A stretch of DNA of 64,000 nucleotides, taken from assembly GCF_014207855.1 (NCBI RefSeq), contig NZ_JACHKZ010000013.1, positions 1 to 64,000 on the forward strand. Direction: 5' to 3'. The notes under the pieces are model-generated. The model saw nothing but the letters and a program-made list of their open reading frames with translations. It was not told where the DNA came from and ran no database searches. Positions 1-7,871 of the stretch are shown here, in pieces (position 1 is the stretch's first letter; every line of letters begins with the position of its first letter). The stretch comes from Comamonas odontotermitis (GTDB lineage Bacteria; Pseudomonadota; Gammaproteobacteria; Burkholderiales; Burkholderiaceae_C). The translations under genes were made by a program, and so were the position numbers.

Positions 1-865
1 TATCAGCCTTGTCAAAGGATTTGGTCACCTTGGGCAGACCGCATGCGCCGTTCTCTGAGGTGGCGGCATTGACGAAGGCCGGGCCTACCTTGCCTCTGTT
101 GTTGGTCCAAGTAAGAGTGGCCGGAGGATCATAGAAAGGCGTGATATCAACGACCGCAAAGACACATGCTCCATTACTTGCGTTGGATTGAATCGTCGGT
201 ATCAGAAGCCCATAGACACTGTTGGTTGGCGTTGTACCGGCAGGTGGAAAGCTTGCGGGAGGTGTGCCTGCCGCTAAGTACAGCGCGTTGCTTGCAGGTA
301 CGTTATTGATGTAGGTGATGGCTCCACCATAAAAAGGATTCAAGCCCGTAAAGGATGCGGCGTAAGGGGAGTTTGTATTCAACGGGAACTGCGCGTCATT
401 GCCACCCGAGCTGCCTAGTAAAAAAGTCGAGCCAGTGGCGGCATTCAACGTATTTACCATCTTCTGAGCGTTTGCACCATTGGTCGCTTCGCAGCATCCA
501 TCCACAAAAAAGACAATGGAGTTGGCCCAACGGTTTGCTACGGCGCTTTGGAGAACAGCCCAGTTGGTATTGTCAATAGGGTTATAGGTGCTTGCTACAA
601 CAACAATGTCATAAGGCCCCGGGGCGGCAGTGAATGTGGCCTGCGAGATCCCATTGGCATTGCTAAGCACCGTCATGCGGGTCAGATTTGCCGCACCAAC
701 GACGCTTCCAAACTCAGCTTCAAGATTGTCGTTGGCTTGCATGGCATCAGCAGCACTCTCAGTGGTGGTAAGCAGTAGCACTTTTTGTGCAAAGGCTTGC
801 TGAGAACCACCCCAAAGGAGTGCCGCTGTGAGCAAGAAGCCCAGAGCGCGAATGATTTTCTGCAT
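1..865 (-). CDS. Exported protein, 5' part only (runs off left edge)
   Basis: The frame is open from an ATG at 865 down to base 1, giving 288 codons without a stop, so the 3' part lies outside the window. A good ribosome site (AGGGAAG) sits just before the ATG. Residues 1-26 form a signal peptide ending in AFA. The mature part starts with a hydrophobic strand (KVLLLTTTES) and looks like a compact alpha/beta domain with VFFVDGCCEA near residue 115. The last visible residues (KVTKSFDKAD) resemble the start of DUF11/DUF7933-type repeats found in large surface proteins, so the full protein may be a long repeat-bearing surface protein; this is inference. GC content is visibly lower than in neighbouring genes, which suggests transfer. 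I do not recognise the N-terminal domain. Confidence 0.8.
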   Translation of the reverse strand, partial: MQKIIRALGFLLTAALLWGGSQQAFAQKVLLLTTTESAADAMQANDNLEAEFGSVVGAANLTRMTVLSNANGISQATFTAAPGPYDIVVVASTYNPIDNTNWAVLQSAVANRWANSIVFFVDGCCEATNGANAQKMVNTLNAATGSTFLLGSSGGNDAQFPLNTNSPYAASFTGLNPFYGGAITYINNVPASNALYLAAGTPPASFPPAGTTPTNSVYGLLIPTIQSNASNGACVFAVVDITPFYDPPATLTWTNNRGKVGPAFVNAATSENGACGLPKVTKSFDKAD

Positions 866-881
866 CTTCTTCCCTAACCAG

Positions 882-911
882 ATTAACGTATAGATACAAC
901 TGGATTGTCAA
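882..911 (-). promoter_or_regulatory. Candidate sigma70 promoter of the exported protein gene
   Basis: On the minus strand a perfect TTGACA (-35, bases 911-906) is followed after 18 bases by GTTAAT (-10, bases 887-882). The start codon is at 865, leaving a short leader that carries the ribosome site. Seen in sequence only; no start site is known. Confidence 0.5.
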
Positions 912-1301
912 CGAAATGGATTACTTGAGTCCATGCTGCATCTTGTTCTGTGGTTCGGTTCAAACATGAATGACAATTGTTTTTTTAAAAACGTATTCTT
1001 TGATAACTTGCTTGTCGAAGGCTCCGCATGCCACAGGCGGCCTTGACATGGATGCATGTTGCATGCTCTGGCGCGCGAAAGGAGCGGGAAAAAGGCTCGC
1101 TTGTGCTGAGGGGGTGAAGTGGTATGAGGGTGAGCGACCTTGCTCGCCTCAAACTTGGAGCTGTACCCGCGCGCGGGGACAGAGATGATGGCGCCCGGGC
1201 CGTGCTTGGGGCCCGCCAGGGTTAAACGCCGCAGGTTTGTCTCGCCTTTGTCCTCGGTTTGCGCTGTATCGAGCAGCCTGTCGTTGCCCGTTGACGGCAA
1301 T
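912..1301. other. Gene-free stretch between exported protein and DUF3617 lipoprotein
   Basis: No convincing gene is present on either strand. The left part is AT-rich, with a run of T followed by a run of A near 980-994. A small inverted repeat (GCATG, three bases, CATGC) lies near 1053-1065. Short open frames here lack ribosome sites and recognisable protein features. Confidence 0.5.
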
Positions 1302-1326
1302 GAAAAAGCCCGGCGGGGCCGGGCTT
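1302..1326 (-). terminator. Rho-independent terminator of the DUF3617 lipoprotein gene
   Basis: A perfect 9-bp stem (AAGCCCGGC / GCCGGGCTT) with a 3-base loop. Read on the minus strand it is followed directly by a run of T. It lies 24 bases past the stop codon of the lipoprotein gene. Confidence 0.85.
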
Positions 1327-1349
1327 GGCTGCGGGCGCGTACTGGCAGC

Positions 1350-1880
1350 TTACTTGGCCTGCAGCCCTGTGATGTCGTAGAAGTTGATCTTGTTGCCGTC
1401 CGGGAACATACGGTCGCCGGGCTTCATGCCCGCAGGGCAGGCGCCCATGTACTCGCCCTTGATGTTGCGCGTGGTCTCAACGATCTGGCCATCAGGCATC
1501 TGCTGCTTGGTGACCGAGAGCACATGGAAGTTGGTCTGGAAATCTCCGGTGATCTTGCGGCTGGTCTCGATGCGCTGCTCGGTCTGGCCGACCTTGCAGT
1601 TGGAGGTGAACTGCCAGCCATTGCTGTCTTTGTTGCTGCCGGTCTGGCACTGCTGGACGTCGTGCTTAGCTTTTTGCAGCTCACGGGTCTTGTAGAAGGT
1701 GTCCTTGTCCATGCAGTCCTGGAACGTCACGGTCTCACCAGTCTGGTCTGTCGAGCTGACCTGCCAGTGGCCGGATTTGGGGCGGGGCAGGTCTTCAATA
1801 CCGCCGGTAGAGGCGCAGCCTGCAGCCAGCAGGGCAGCGGCGACGACCGACAGGGAAGTGGTGTAGCGGATGGGTAGCAT
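1350..1880 (-). CDS. DUF3617 family lipoprotein
   Basis: A 176-residue protein with an N-terminal signal peptide and lipobox (LLAAGC, Cys at about residue 22), so probably a lipid-anchored envelope protein. The rest matches the DUF3617 pattern: an early P-x-x-G-x-W segment, a C-x-x-x-D motif (CMDKD), paired cysteines, and a late C-P-A-G-M-K-P-G-D segment. The function of DUF3617 proteins is unknown. It is transcribed alone: a terminator follows it, and the upstream gene, ampR, is separated from it by a repeat element. Confidence 0.85.
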   Translation of the reverse strand: MLPIRYTTSLSVVAAALLAAGCASTGGIEDLPRPKSGHWQVSSTDQTGETVTFQDCMDKDTFYKTRELQKAKHDVQQCQTGSNKDSNGWQFTSNCKVGQTEQRIETSRKITGDFQTNFHVLSVTKQQMPDGQIVETTRNIKGEYMGACPAGMKPGDRMFPDGNKINFYDITGLQAK

Positions 1881-2056
1881 GTGATCCTCTCAATGTGAGC
1901 CATCCCGCAAGGGGGATGTTTTTGCAAGGGTGTTATGTCTTGATCCTAGGAGACCCGCTGGCAGAACATTGTCTGACGAGTGCCGCCTCTCATGTAGGAG
2001 AGAGGAGCGGGCTGAATCGACTGTAACTGAATTTGCGGCACTTCTCGGGGAGGTTC

Positions 2057-2151
2057 TAGGAACCTTCTGCAAGACTCCCTGCCATGGTCTGAATGCGGTC
2101 CCGGGCGATCTGCGTCCATCCCATCTGGCGAGGATTTTGCGAGGATCCCTA
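2057..2151. repeat. Small intergenic inverted-repeat element, short copy
   Basis: A 95-bp element related to the 165-bp copy at 60925-61089. Both carry a shared left part around ctgcc-tggtctgaa-gcggtc and an identical 22-base block at 2112-2133 (61050-61071 in the other copy). The ends are imperfect inverted repeats: TAGGAACCTTCTGCAAGAC on the left, and TAGGGATCCTCGCAAAATC read from the right. The short copy lacks about 69 internal bases that in the long copy lie between two GATCCG direct repeats, which looks like a slippage deletion. The outermost TAG of the right end serves as the ampR stop codon. Confidence 0.75.
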
Positions 2152-3030
2152 GACGCCGTGCAATTCATTGCCTTGCAGGCATTGCTGCTGCAGCCAGCTC
2201 TCAAAAGTCTGCAAGGCGAGCGACGGTGCGCGTGCCTTGGGCTGCGTCAACCAGTAGCTGCCGGTGTCCAGCGTCTGCGAAAAGGGCGCGATCAGGCGGC
2301 CCGCCTGCACGTCGCGGGAGAACAGGCGCATGGGCAGCAAGGCCACGCCCAGCCCCTGGGCGGCAGCCTCGGCCAGGGTCAGCGACGAATCGAACACCGT
2401 GCCGCGCAGTGCTGGACATTCCATGCCGGCATGGCTGAACCAGTCGTTCCACTCGCCTGCGCGGTAGGAGCGCAGCAGGGTTTCGCGGGCCAGATCGGCA
2501 GGCTGGGTCAGGCGCGCGGCGATGGCGGGAGCGCACATGGGGGTGAGCGGTGCATGCAGCAGCAAGGTGGCCGCCGTGCCATGCCAGGCGCCATCGCCAA
2601 AGCGGATGGCGCAATCGAGCCCTTCGCCAGCCAGATCCACCCGGTTGTTGTGGGTGAAGATGCGCAGGTCGATGAAGGCATGGGCTTCCTGCAGGGCGCG
2701 CAGCCGGGGCAGGAGCCAACCGACGGCAAAGGTGCCCACCACGCCGACCGACAGCACTTCGCGCGGTCGCCTGTCGTGCACCTGCTCCAGCGCGCGGGCA
2801 AGGCTGCCGAATGCGCCGCTGACCACCGGCACCAGGGCCAGGCCTTCGTCGGTCAGTGCCAGGCCGCGCGGCAGGCGGCGAAACAAAGGCTTGCCCAGGC
2901 GTTCTTCCAACTGGCGGATGTGTTGGCTGACGGCTGCCTGGGTGACGTGCAGCTCCAGCGCAGCCCGGGTGAGATTGAGATGGCGGGCAGCGGCTTCGAA
3001 GGCGCGCAGTGCGTTCAGCGGTAAATGCAT
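2149..3030 (-). CDS. ampR: LysR-family regulator of beta-lactamase (AmpR/PenR type)
   Basis: A 293-residue LysR-type regulator. The winged-helix DNA-binding domain is at residues 4-63, with the helix-turn-helix at about 20-41, and the effector domain follows. Several blocks are typical of AmpR/PenR rather than LysR proteins in general: RAFEAAARHLNLTRAA, VGVVGTFAVGWLLPRL, THNNRVDLAGEGLD, LLRSYRAGEW and VFDSSLTLAEAA. In the family these regulators bind muropeptides and control a divergent beta-lactamase gene, as here, where the class A enzyme starts 111 bp away. The stop codon TAG falls in the end of a small repeat element. Identification is firm; inducibility is inferred from the arrangement. 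Confidence 0.93.
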   Translation of the reverse strand: MHLPLNALRAFEAAARHLNLTRAALELHVTQAAVSQHIRQLEERLGKPLFRRLPRGLALTDEGLALVPVVSGAFGSLARALEQVHDRRPREVLSVGVVGTFAVGWLLPRLRALQEAHAFIDLRIFTHNNRVDLAGEGLDCAIRFGDGAWHGTAATLLLHAPLTPMCAPAIAARLTQPADLARETLLRSYRAGEWNDWFSHAGMECPALRGTVFDSSLTLAEAAAQGLGVALLPMRLFSRDVQAGRLIAPFSQTLDTGSYWLTQPKARAPSLALQTFESWLQQQCLQGNELHGV

Positions 3031-3069
3031 GGGGGTTAAGTTTTTCTAAGGTTTCTTCTTGGTTTTCAT

Positions 3070-3081
3070 CGTTGGTCAACG
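3070..3081. promoter_or_regulatory. Candidate operator between ampR and the beta-lactamase gene
   Basis: An inverted repeat CGTTG-GT-CAACG lies in the 111-bp divergent intergenic region. A TTATAA at 3093-3098 could be a -10 box for the lactamase, with a weak TTGGTC (-35) overlapping the inverted repeat. The placement fits a LysR-type activator site, but assignment to AmpR is inference. Confidence 0.3.
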
Positions 3082-3141
3082 TTGCTTATTCCTTATAAAT
3101 TCAAGCCATCCGCAACGAATGATTAATTTTAAGGATTGAAG

Positions 3142-4035
3142 ATGATGAAGAGAAGAAAGTTTTTCTTGGCTGTCGGCAGTGCAGGCATGGTGGCGGCGGC
3201 GCATGGAAAATCTCCGGCACCCAAGGCGGCGGTCGGCGAGGCGCAGCGCAGTTTCACCAGTGCCATGCAGGCGATCGAGCAGCGCGTGGGCGGGCGTCTG
3301 GGGGTGGCAGTGCTGGACACGGGCTCAGGTCTATCGCTGGGGTGGCGGCAGGAGGAGCGTTTTCCGATGTGCAGCACCTTCAAGATGTTGCTGGCCGGGC
3401 AGGTGCTGTCCGAGGTCGATGTGCGGCGCGAGCGGCTCGACGCGGAAGTGCGGTTTGATCGCTCCATCCTGGTTGAGCACTCTCCGGTGACGGAAAAGCA
3501 TGCTGGCATATCGCCGATGACGGTGGAACAGCTGTGCGAGGCAGTGATGACCATCAGCGACAACGGAGCGGCCAACCTGCTGCTGGATCGCGTGGGCGGC
3601 CCGGCGGGCTTTACCCGTTACATGCGCAGCCTGGCTGACACGGTAACAAGGCTCGACCGGATCGAGCCCGCCATGAGTGAGTCGCGCCCTGGCGATGTGC
3701 GTGACACTACCAGCCCGTCAGCCATGCTGACCAGCATGCGTGCACTGACCTTGGGCCGCGCCTTGAGCGTGACGGGGCGCAAGCGGTTGGTGGACTGGAT
3801 GCTGGCCAACAAAACCGGCGACAACTGCCTGCGCGCTGGCGCCAAGGGCTGGACGGTGGCCGACAAGACCGGCTCCGGCCCGGGCACCCGCAATGACGTA
3901 GGCCTGCTCTGGCCGCCCGGCGGCGGGGCGCCCATTCTGGTCGCCAGCTTTCTGACTGCCACCAAGGCAGAACCTCCGGCCCGCGATGCGGCGCTGGCCA
4001 GCGTCGCGGCGCAGGTTGTCAAACAGTGGAGCTGA
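3142..4035 (+). CDS. bla: Class A beta-lactamase
   Basis: A serine beta-lactamase of 297 residues. The start at 3142 is chosen because AAGGA lies 6 bases upstream; an in-frame TTG at 3136 abuts the same ribosome site. The leader has a twin-arginine motif (RRKFFL at residues 4-9), suggesting Tat export. Active-site blocks are all present: STFK (catalytic Ser78, standard position 70), SDN (130-132), an omega-loop Glu in RIEPAMSE (166) and KTG (234-236). Residue 170, Asn in most class A enzymes, is Ser here. Cys69 is present but the residue at 238 is Gly, so the Cys69-Cys238 disulfide of carbapenemases is absent. The gene is divergent from ampR, so probably inducible. Confidence 0.95.
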   Translation: MMKRRKFFLAVGSAGMVAAAHGKSPAPKAAVGEAQRSFTSAMQAIEQRVGGRLGVAVLDTGSGLSLGWRQEERFPMCSTFKMLLAGQVLSEVDVRRERLDAEVRFDRSILVEHSPVTEKHAGISPMTVEQLCEAVMTISDNGAANLLLDRVGGPAGFTRYMRSLADTVTRLDRIEPAMSESRPGDVRDTTSPSAMLTSMRALTLGRALSVTGRKRLVDWMLANKTGDNCLRAGAKGWTVADKTGSGPGTRNDVGLLWPPGGGAPILVASFLTATKAEPPARDAALASVAAQVVKQWS

Positions 4036-4067
4036 CGCGGGCGAGCACCTGATGAGTGCGCAGCGGA

Positions 4068-5414
4068 TTACAGGTACTTGACCAGCACCTGGCTCTTGCG
4101 GCTCCAGTTGTACTTGGCCTTGCGCTGTTCGGGCAGCCAGTCGGGGTCAACCGGCTGGAAGCCGCGCTTGATGAACCAGTGCATGGTGCGGGTGGTGAGC
4201 ACGAAAATGCTCTTGAGGCCGGTGGCGCGGGCGCGCTGTTCGATGCGCTTGAGCAGCTTTTCTCCATCGCCCGTCCCCTGGCTTTGCGGCGAGACGGTCA
4301 CCGCCGCCATTTCGCCCGTCTGCGCTTCAGGGTAGGGGTAGAGCGCCGCACAGCCGAAGATCACGCCATCGTGCTCGATGATGGTGTAAGCGGAAATGTC
4401 GCGCTCGATCTCGGTGCGGCTGCGCTTGACCAGCGTGCCGTCCTTTTCAAAGGGCTCGATCAGCTGCAGGATGCCGCCCACATCGTCGGGCTTGGCTTCG
4501 CGCAGCTCTTCGAGGCGCTCGTCGATGATCATGGTGCCGATGCCATCGTGCACATACACTTCAAGAAGCAGCGCGCCATCGGTGGCAAATGGCAGGATGT
4601 GGCTGCGTTCCACGCCATCCTTGCAGGCCTTGACGCAGTGCTGCAGGTAAAAGCCCACATCGGTGGGCAGGGTGGCAGGTGGCAGCTCGGCCAGCAGCTT
4701 TTGCGCAACATCCAGCGGCAGCTCGGTATCGATCGGGTTGTCTTCGCCTTCGGGCTCCAGGGGCTTGAGGCGAATGCCTGGCACCTCGGTCAGGAACATC
4801 AATTTGTCGGCCTTGAGCTCAATGGCGATGCGGGTGGCGACTTCTTCCATGCTCAGATTGAACGCTTCGCCCGTGGGTGAAAAGCCAAAGGGCGATACCA
4901 GCACCATTGCGCCCATGTCGAGCGTGCGGTGAATGCCGCCGACATCGACCTTGCGCACCAGGCCGGAATGCATGAAATCCACGCCGTCCACGATGCCGAC
5001 GGGGCGCGCGGTGACAAAATTGCCCGAGATGACGCGCACCGTGGCCCCGGCCATCGGCGTATTGGGCAAGCCCTGGCTGAAAGCCGCTTCAATCTCGAAT
5101 CTCAGCTGGCCAGCTGCTTCCTGGGCGCAGTCCAGCGCAACGGAATCCGTAACCCGTATGCCGTGTGAATAGCGGGGGGCATGGCCTTTGGCGGCTAGTT
5201 GTTCGTTCACCTGCGGGCGAAAGCCATGCACCAGCACGATCTTGACCCCCAAGGCCTGGATCAGTGCCAGATCCTGCGCAATCGATTGCAGCTTGCCTGC
5301 CGCGATGGCTTCACCGGTGATTCCCACCACAAAGGTCTGGTTGCGGAACTTGTGGATATACGGTGCCACCGAGCGGAACCAGGGCACAAAGGTGAAATTG
5401 AATACGGCGGACAT
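4068..5414 (-). CDS. argA: Amino-acid N-acetyltransferase (N-acetylglutamate synthase)
   Basis: 448 residues, the usual length for bacterial ArgA. It transfers acetyl from acetyl-CoA to glutamate, the first step of arginine synthesis, in the cytoplasm. The N-terminal two thirds is an amino-acid-kinase-like domain (KIVLVHGFRPQVNEQL, about residues 58-73). The C-terminal 150 residues are a GNAT acetyltransferase domain with an acetyl-CoA loop (SPQSQGTGDGEKLL). The gene is transcribed alone, convergent with the lactamase gene (32-bp gap) and divergent from the TctC-type gene across a 285-bp spacer in which I see no other gene. Confidence 0.95.
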   Translation of the reverse strand: MSAVFNFTFVPWFRSVAPYIHKFRNQTFVVGITGEAIAAGKLQSIAQDLALIQALGVKIVLVHGFRPQVNEQLAAKGHAPRYSHGIRVTDSVALDCAQEAAGQLRFEIEAAFSQGLPNTPMAGATVRVISGNFVTARPVGIVDGVDFMHSGLVRKVDVGGIHRTLDMGAMVLVSPFGFSPTGEAFNLSMEEVATRIAIELKADKLMFLTEVPGIRLKPLEPEGEDNPIDTELPLDVAQKLLAELPPATLPTDVGFYLQHCVKACKDGVERSHILPFATDGALLLEVYVHDGIGTMIIDERLEELREAKPDDVGGILQLIEPFEKDGTLVKRSRTEIERDISAYTIIEHDGVIFGCAALYPYPEAQTGEMAAVTVSPQSQGTGDGEKLLKRIEQRARATGLKSIFVLTTRTMHWFIKRGFQPVDPDWLPEQRKAKYNWSRKSQVLVKYL

Positions 5415-5699
5415 GGAGTGGCGTGGAGTATCTCGGTGGCAAGTGACCTGGCCTGCGTGGGGATCTGCAGGAATTCGTCAACACATTCGTTGGCCGCTAT
5501 TGTTATACAAACCCAGGCCCCGCGTGCACAAGCGCCGCGCTTTGTGCCACTCAAAAGGCCCAAAAACTGTAGCCTATGCGATACGCCGTTTTCGCCCTGC
5601 GGAAGTGGAGGTTTGGCAAACGCAAACGGCGCGGTGCACACAAAGCGCAAGCCTGCACCGATGATGGCGGTTTTGAAAAACCAGAACCGGAGACAAACC

Positions 5700-6680
5700 A
5701 TGGCCATCCTCAATCGCCGCCAGCTGCTGGCCCTCGGCGCATCGCCCCTTGCCGCCACGCTGCCCTGGCAGGCCGCGCATGCGGCAGACTACCCCAGCAA
5801 ACAGGTGAAATTCATCGTGCCGTTCCCACCCGGCGGGCCGGTGGACACCACGGCTCGCGCCTTTGCCGTGCCTTTGGGCCAACTGTGGGGGCAGGGCACC
5901 TTTGTTGACAACCGGGCGGGTGGCGGCGGGATCGTGGGTGCCGAAGTGGCCGCCAAGCAGCCGCCCGACGGCTATGGCCTGTTTGTGGGCGCCATCCACC
6001 ATTCGGTCAACCCCTCGCTGCATGCCAAGCTGGGCTACGATATTCAGAAGGACTTTGCACCCATCAGCTTTGCCGCCATGTTTCCGGTTTTCCTGGTCGT
6101 CAATCCCAGTGTGCCGGCCAAGAATGTGAAAGAGCTGATAGCCCTGGCCAAAAAGCCCGACAGCAACCTGAGCTTTGCTTCATCCGGCAATGGGGGCGGA
6201 ACGCACCTGGCAGGCGAGCTGTTCAACATGCACGCAGGCACCAAGCTTTTGCACGTTCCGTACAAGGGCAGCGCTCCGGCCATGACGGATGTGCTGGGCG
6301 GGCAGGTGGCGATGATGTTCAGTGACGCACCGACGGCCATCCCCCACATCAAGACCGGCAAGGTACGGGTGCTGGGCGTGGCCAGCCCCCAGCGCTCGGC
6401 CCTGCTGCCCGATGTGCCAACCATTGCAGAGCAGGGCCTGCCCGGTTACGACGCATACTCGTGGGCCGCCCTGTTTGCACCGGCAGGCACGCCCAAGGAC
6501 GTGATCGCCAAAATCAACACCGATTTCAACAAGGTGATGCGAGACCCGGAAGTCAAGCAGCGCCTGTACGTGGCGGGCGCCGAGGCTGACCCGGGCACGC
6601 CCGAGGACATGGCCAGGCGCCTGCAGTCTGAGATGGACAAATGGGCCAAGGTGGTCAAGGCGGCAGATATCAAGATCTGA
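5700..6680 (+). CDS. Tripartite tricarboxylate transporter receptor (Bug/TctC family)
   Basis: A 326-residue periplasmic solute-binding protein. The start at 5700 is preceded by GGAG and gives a clean signal peptide ending in AHA (about residue 28); an RR-Q-L-L motif makes Tat export possible. The Bug fold is recognisable from the motif VKFIVPFPPGGPVDT after the signal, GGGTHLAGELF, and VPYKGSAPAMTDVLGG in the middle. Such proteins usually bind a small carboxylate or aromatic acid. No TctA or TctB membrane gene is nearby, so this is an orphan receptor, common in Burkholderiales. The ligand cannot be told from sequence. Confidence 0.9.
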   Translation: MAILNRRQLLALGASPLAATLPWQAAHAADYPSKQVKFIVPFPPGGPVDTTARAFAVPLGQLWGQGTFVDNRAGGGGIVGAEVAAKQPPDGYGLFVGAIHHSVNPSLHAKLGYDIQKDFAPISFAAMFPVFLVVNPSVPAKNVKELIALAKKPDSNLSFASSGNGGGTHLAGELFNMHAGTKLLHVPYKGSAPAMTDVLGGQVAMMFSDAPTAIPHIKTGKVRVLGVASPQRSALLPDVPTIAEQGLPGYDAYSWAALFAPAGTPKDVIAKINTDFNKVMRDPEVKQRLYVAGAEADPGTPEDMARRLQSEMDKWAKVVKAADIKI

Positions 6681-6774
6681 CCCAGGGCGGCCCCCCATGC
6701 CTGGTGAGGCCGGGTGGGGGGGGCGGAGGGTATCTGCGCTGCACAATAGGGCGATCTGAAAGCAGTGTGAAACC

Positions 6775-7392
6775 ATGAATTCAATAGCAGATACCGTGCA
6801 ACAGCAGGGCGCAGGTGCCTATTTTCAATCCGTGCCGCTGGAGAAGGCCTACCGGCTGCTCAACCACGGGCCCACGGTGCTGGTGTCGGCCCAGCATGCG
6901 GGCGAGCGCAATGTGATGGCCGCAGCCTGGGCGTGCGCGCTGGATTTCAGCCCGCCCAAGGTAACGGTGGTGCTCGACAAGGCCACCCGAACCCGCGCAC
7001 TGGTGGAAGCCAGTGGCCGCTTTGCGCTGCAATTGCCCACGGTGCCGCAGGCTGCCATGACGGTGGAGTTGGGCACGGTCAGCGCCCTGCAGCAACCGGA
7101 CAAGCTGGTGCAATCGGGTGTGCAGCTGTTTGCCGCACCCGGGCACGGCACGCCCCTGGTCGCCGGTTGCGCAGCCTGGCTGGAATGCCGCCTGATCCCC
7201 GAGCAGCACAACCAGCAGGCGTATGACCTCTTTATTGGCGAGGTGACGGGTGCCTGGGCCGACAGCCGGGTGTTTGCCAACGGCCATTGGATGTTTGAAA
7301 CCGCTCCGCCCGAGCTGCGCACCCTTCACTACGTGGCGGGCGGTCATTTCTATGCGACAGGTGCGGCGGTGGTGGTGCCATCGCAGCCGTGA
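6775..7392 (+). CDS. Flavin reductase-like FMN-binding protein
   Basis: 205 residues matching the flavin reductase-like (flavoredoxin) split-barrel domain: PTVLVSAQHAGERNVMAAAW near residues 33-52, then ALQLPTVPQA and the C-terminal LHYVAGGHFYATG. Members bind FMN and either reduce flavin for a partner oxygenase or act as small redox proteins. No partner oxygenase is adjacent, so the role is open. It stands alone between the TctC-type gene and a convergent operon, and is followed by a terminator-like hairpin. Confidence 0.8.
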   Translation: MNSIADTVQQQGAGAYFQSVPLEKAYRLLNHGPTVLVSAQHAGERNVMAAAWACALDFSPPKVTVVLDKATRTRALVEASGRFALQLPTVPQAAMTVELGTVSALQQPDKLVQSGVQLFAAPGHGTPLVAGCAAWLECRLIPEQHNQQAYDLFIGEVTGAWADSRVFANGHWMFETAPPELRTLHYVAGGHFYATGAAVVVPSQP

Positions 7393-7433
7393 TGACGTTT
7401 GATCGCGGCCGAGGCGCTGTGGCGATGAGGTTC

Positions 7434-7485
7434 AGCCAGAACGAACCGTTGCGATAGAGCCGTTCTGGCTTTGGCTTTGGGTTTG
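7434..7485 (+). terminator. Terminator-like hairpin after the flavin reductase-like gene
   Basis: A perfect 10-bp stem (AGCCAGAACG at 7434-7443, CGTTCTGGCT at 7461-7470) with a 17-base loop. It is followed on the plus strand by a T-rich run interrupted by G. It lies between convergent genes. Confidence 0.55.
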
Positions 7486-7499
7486 CCTTTGGTGTGGGG

Positions 7500-7778
7500 T
7501 TACTTGCTCATGTTGTCTTTGGACATGGCGTCCTTGCCCATGGCGTCCTTCTTCATGGGATCCTTGCCCATGGCATCTTTACCCATGGCGTCCTTTTTCA
7601 TGGCGCCTTTGTCCATGGCGTCTTTGCCCATGCCGTCCTTGTGCTTGGCGTCCTTGTCCATGGCCGATGGTTTGTCCATGCCCATGGCGTCCTTGGCCAT
7701 TGGGTCGGCGGCAAAGGCGGAGGCAGCGCCCAAGGCGAGGCAAATGGAGAGTGCAGCGGTGGTGAATGCGTTTTTCAT
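7500..7778 (-). CDS. Methionine-rich MXKDX-repeat periplasmic peptide
   Basis: 92 residues: a signal peptide (1-23, ending AFA), then a 69-residue mature part built almost wholly of M-x-K-D-x pentapeptide units such as AMGKD and PMKKD. The mature part holds 13 Met, 16 Lys and 14 Asp, with no Cys and no aromatic residue. This is the named 'pentapeptide MXKDX repeat' family. It is the last gene of a set transcribed with an MsrP-like molybdoenzyme (93-bp gap) and a cytochrome b. In Azospira a Met-rich periplasmic peptide, MrpX, works with the methionine sulfoxide reductase YedY1 to absorb hypochlorite; a like role here is inference from composition and context. Confidence 0.85.
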   Translation of the reverse strand: MKNAFTTAALSICLALGAASAFAADPMAKDAMGMDKPSAMDKDAKHKDGMGKDAMDKGAMKKDAMGKDAMGKDPMKKDAMGKDAMSKDNMSK

Positions 7779-7871
7779 GATGGAACTTTCAAGGTTGAGG
7801 TTGCAGGAAACGGCACAAGCCGCGGGGAGAAAACGGCATGGGCCGTGGGGGAACGGAAACGGTGGCGGCTG

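Noticed and set aside
908-1300. 130-residue open frame between the exported protein and DUF3617 genes
   Set aside because: No ribosome site, no motif and unusual composition; treated as non-coding.
7500-7778. Repeat artefact instead of a gene at the MXKDX locus
   Set aside because: Rejected as an artefact: it has a start codon, a full signal peptide and a stop, and the repeat is at the protein level in a known family.
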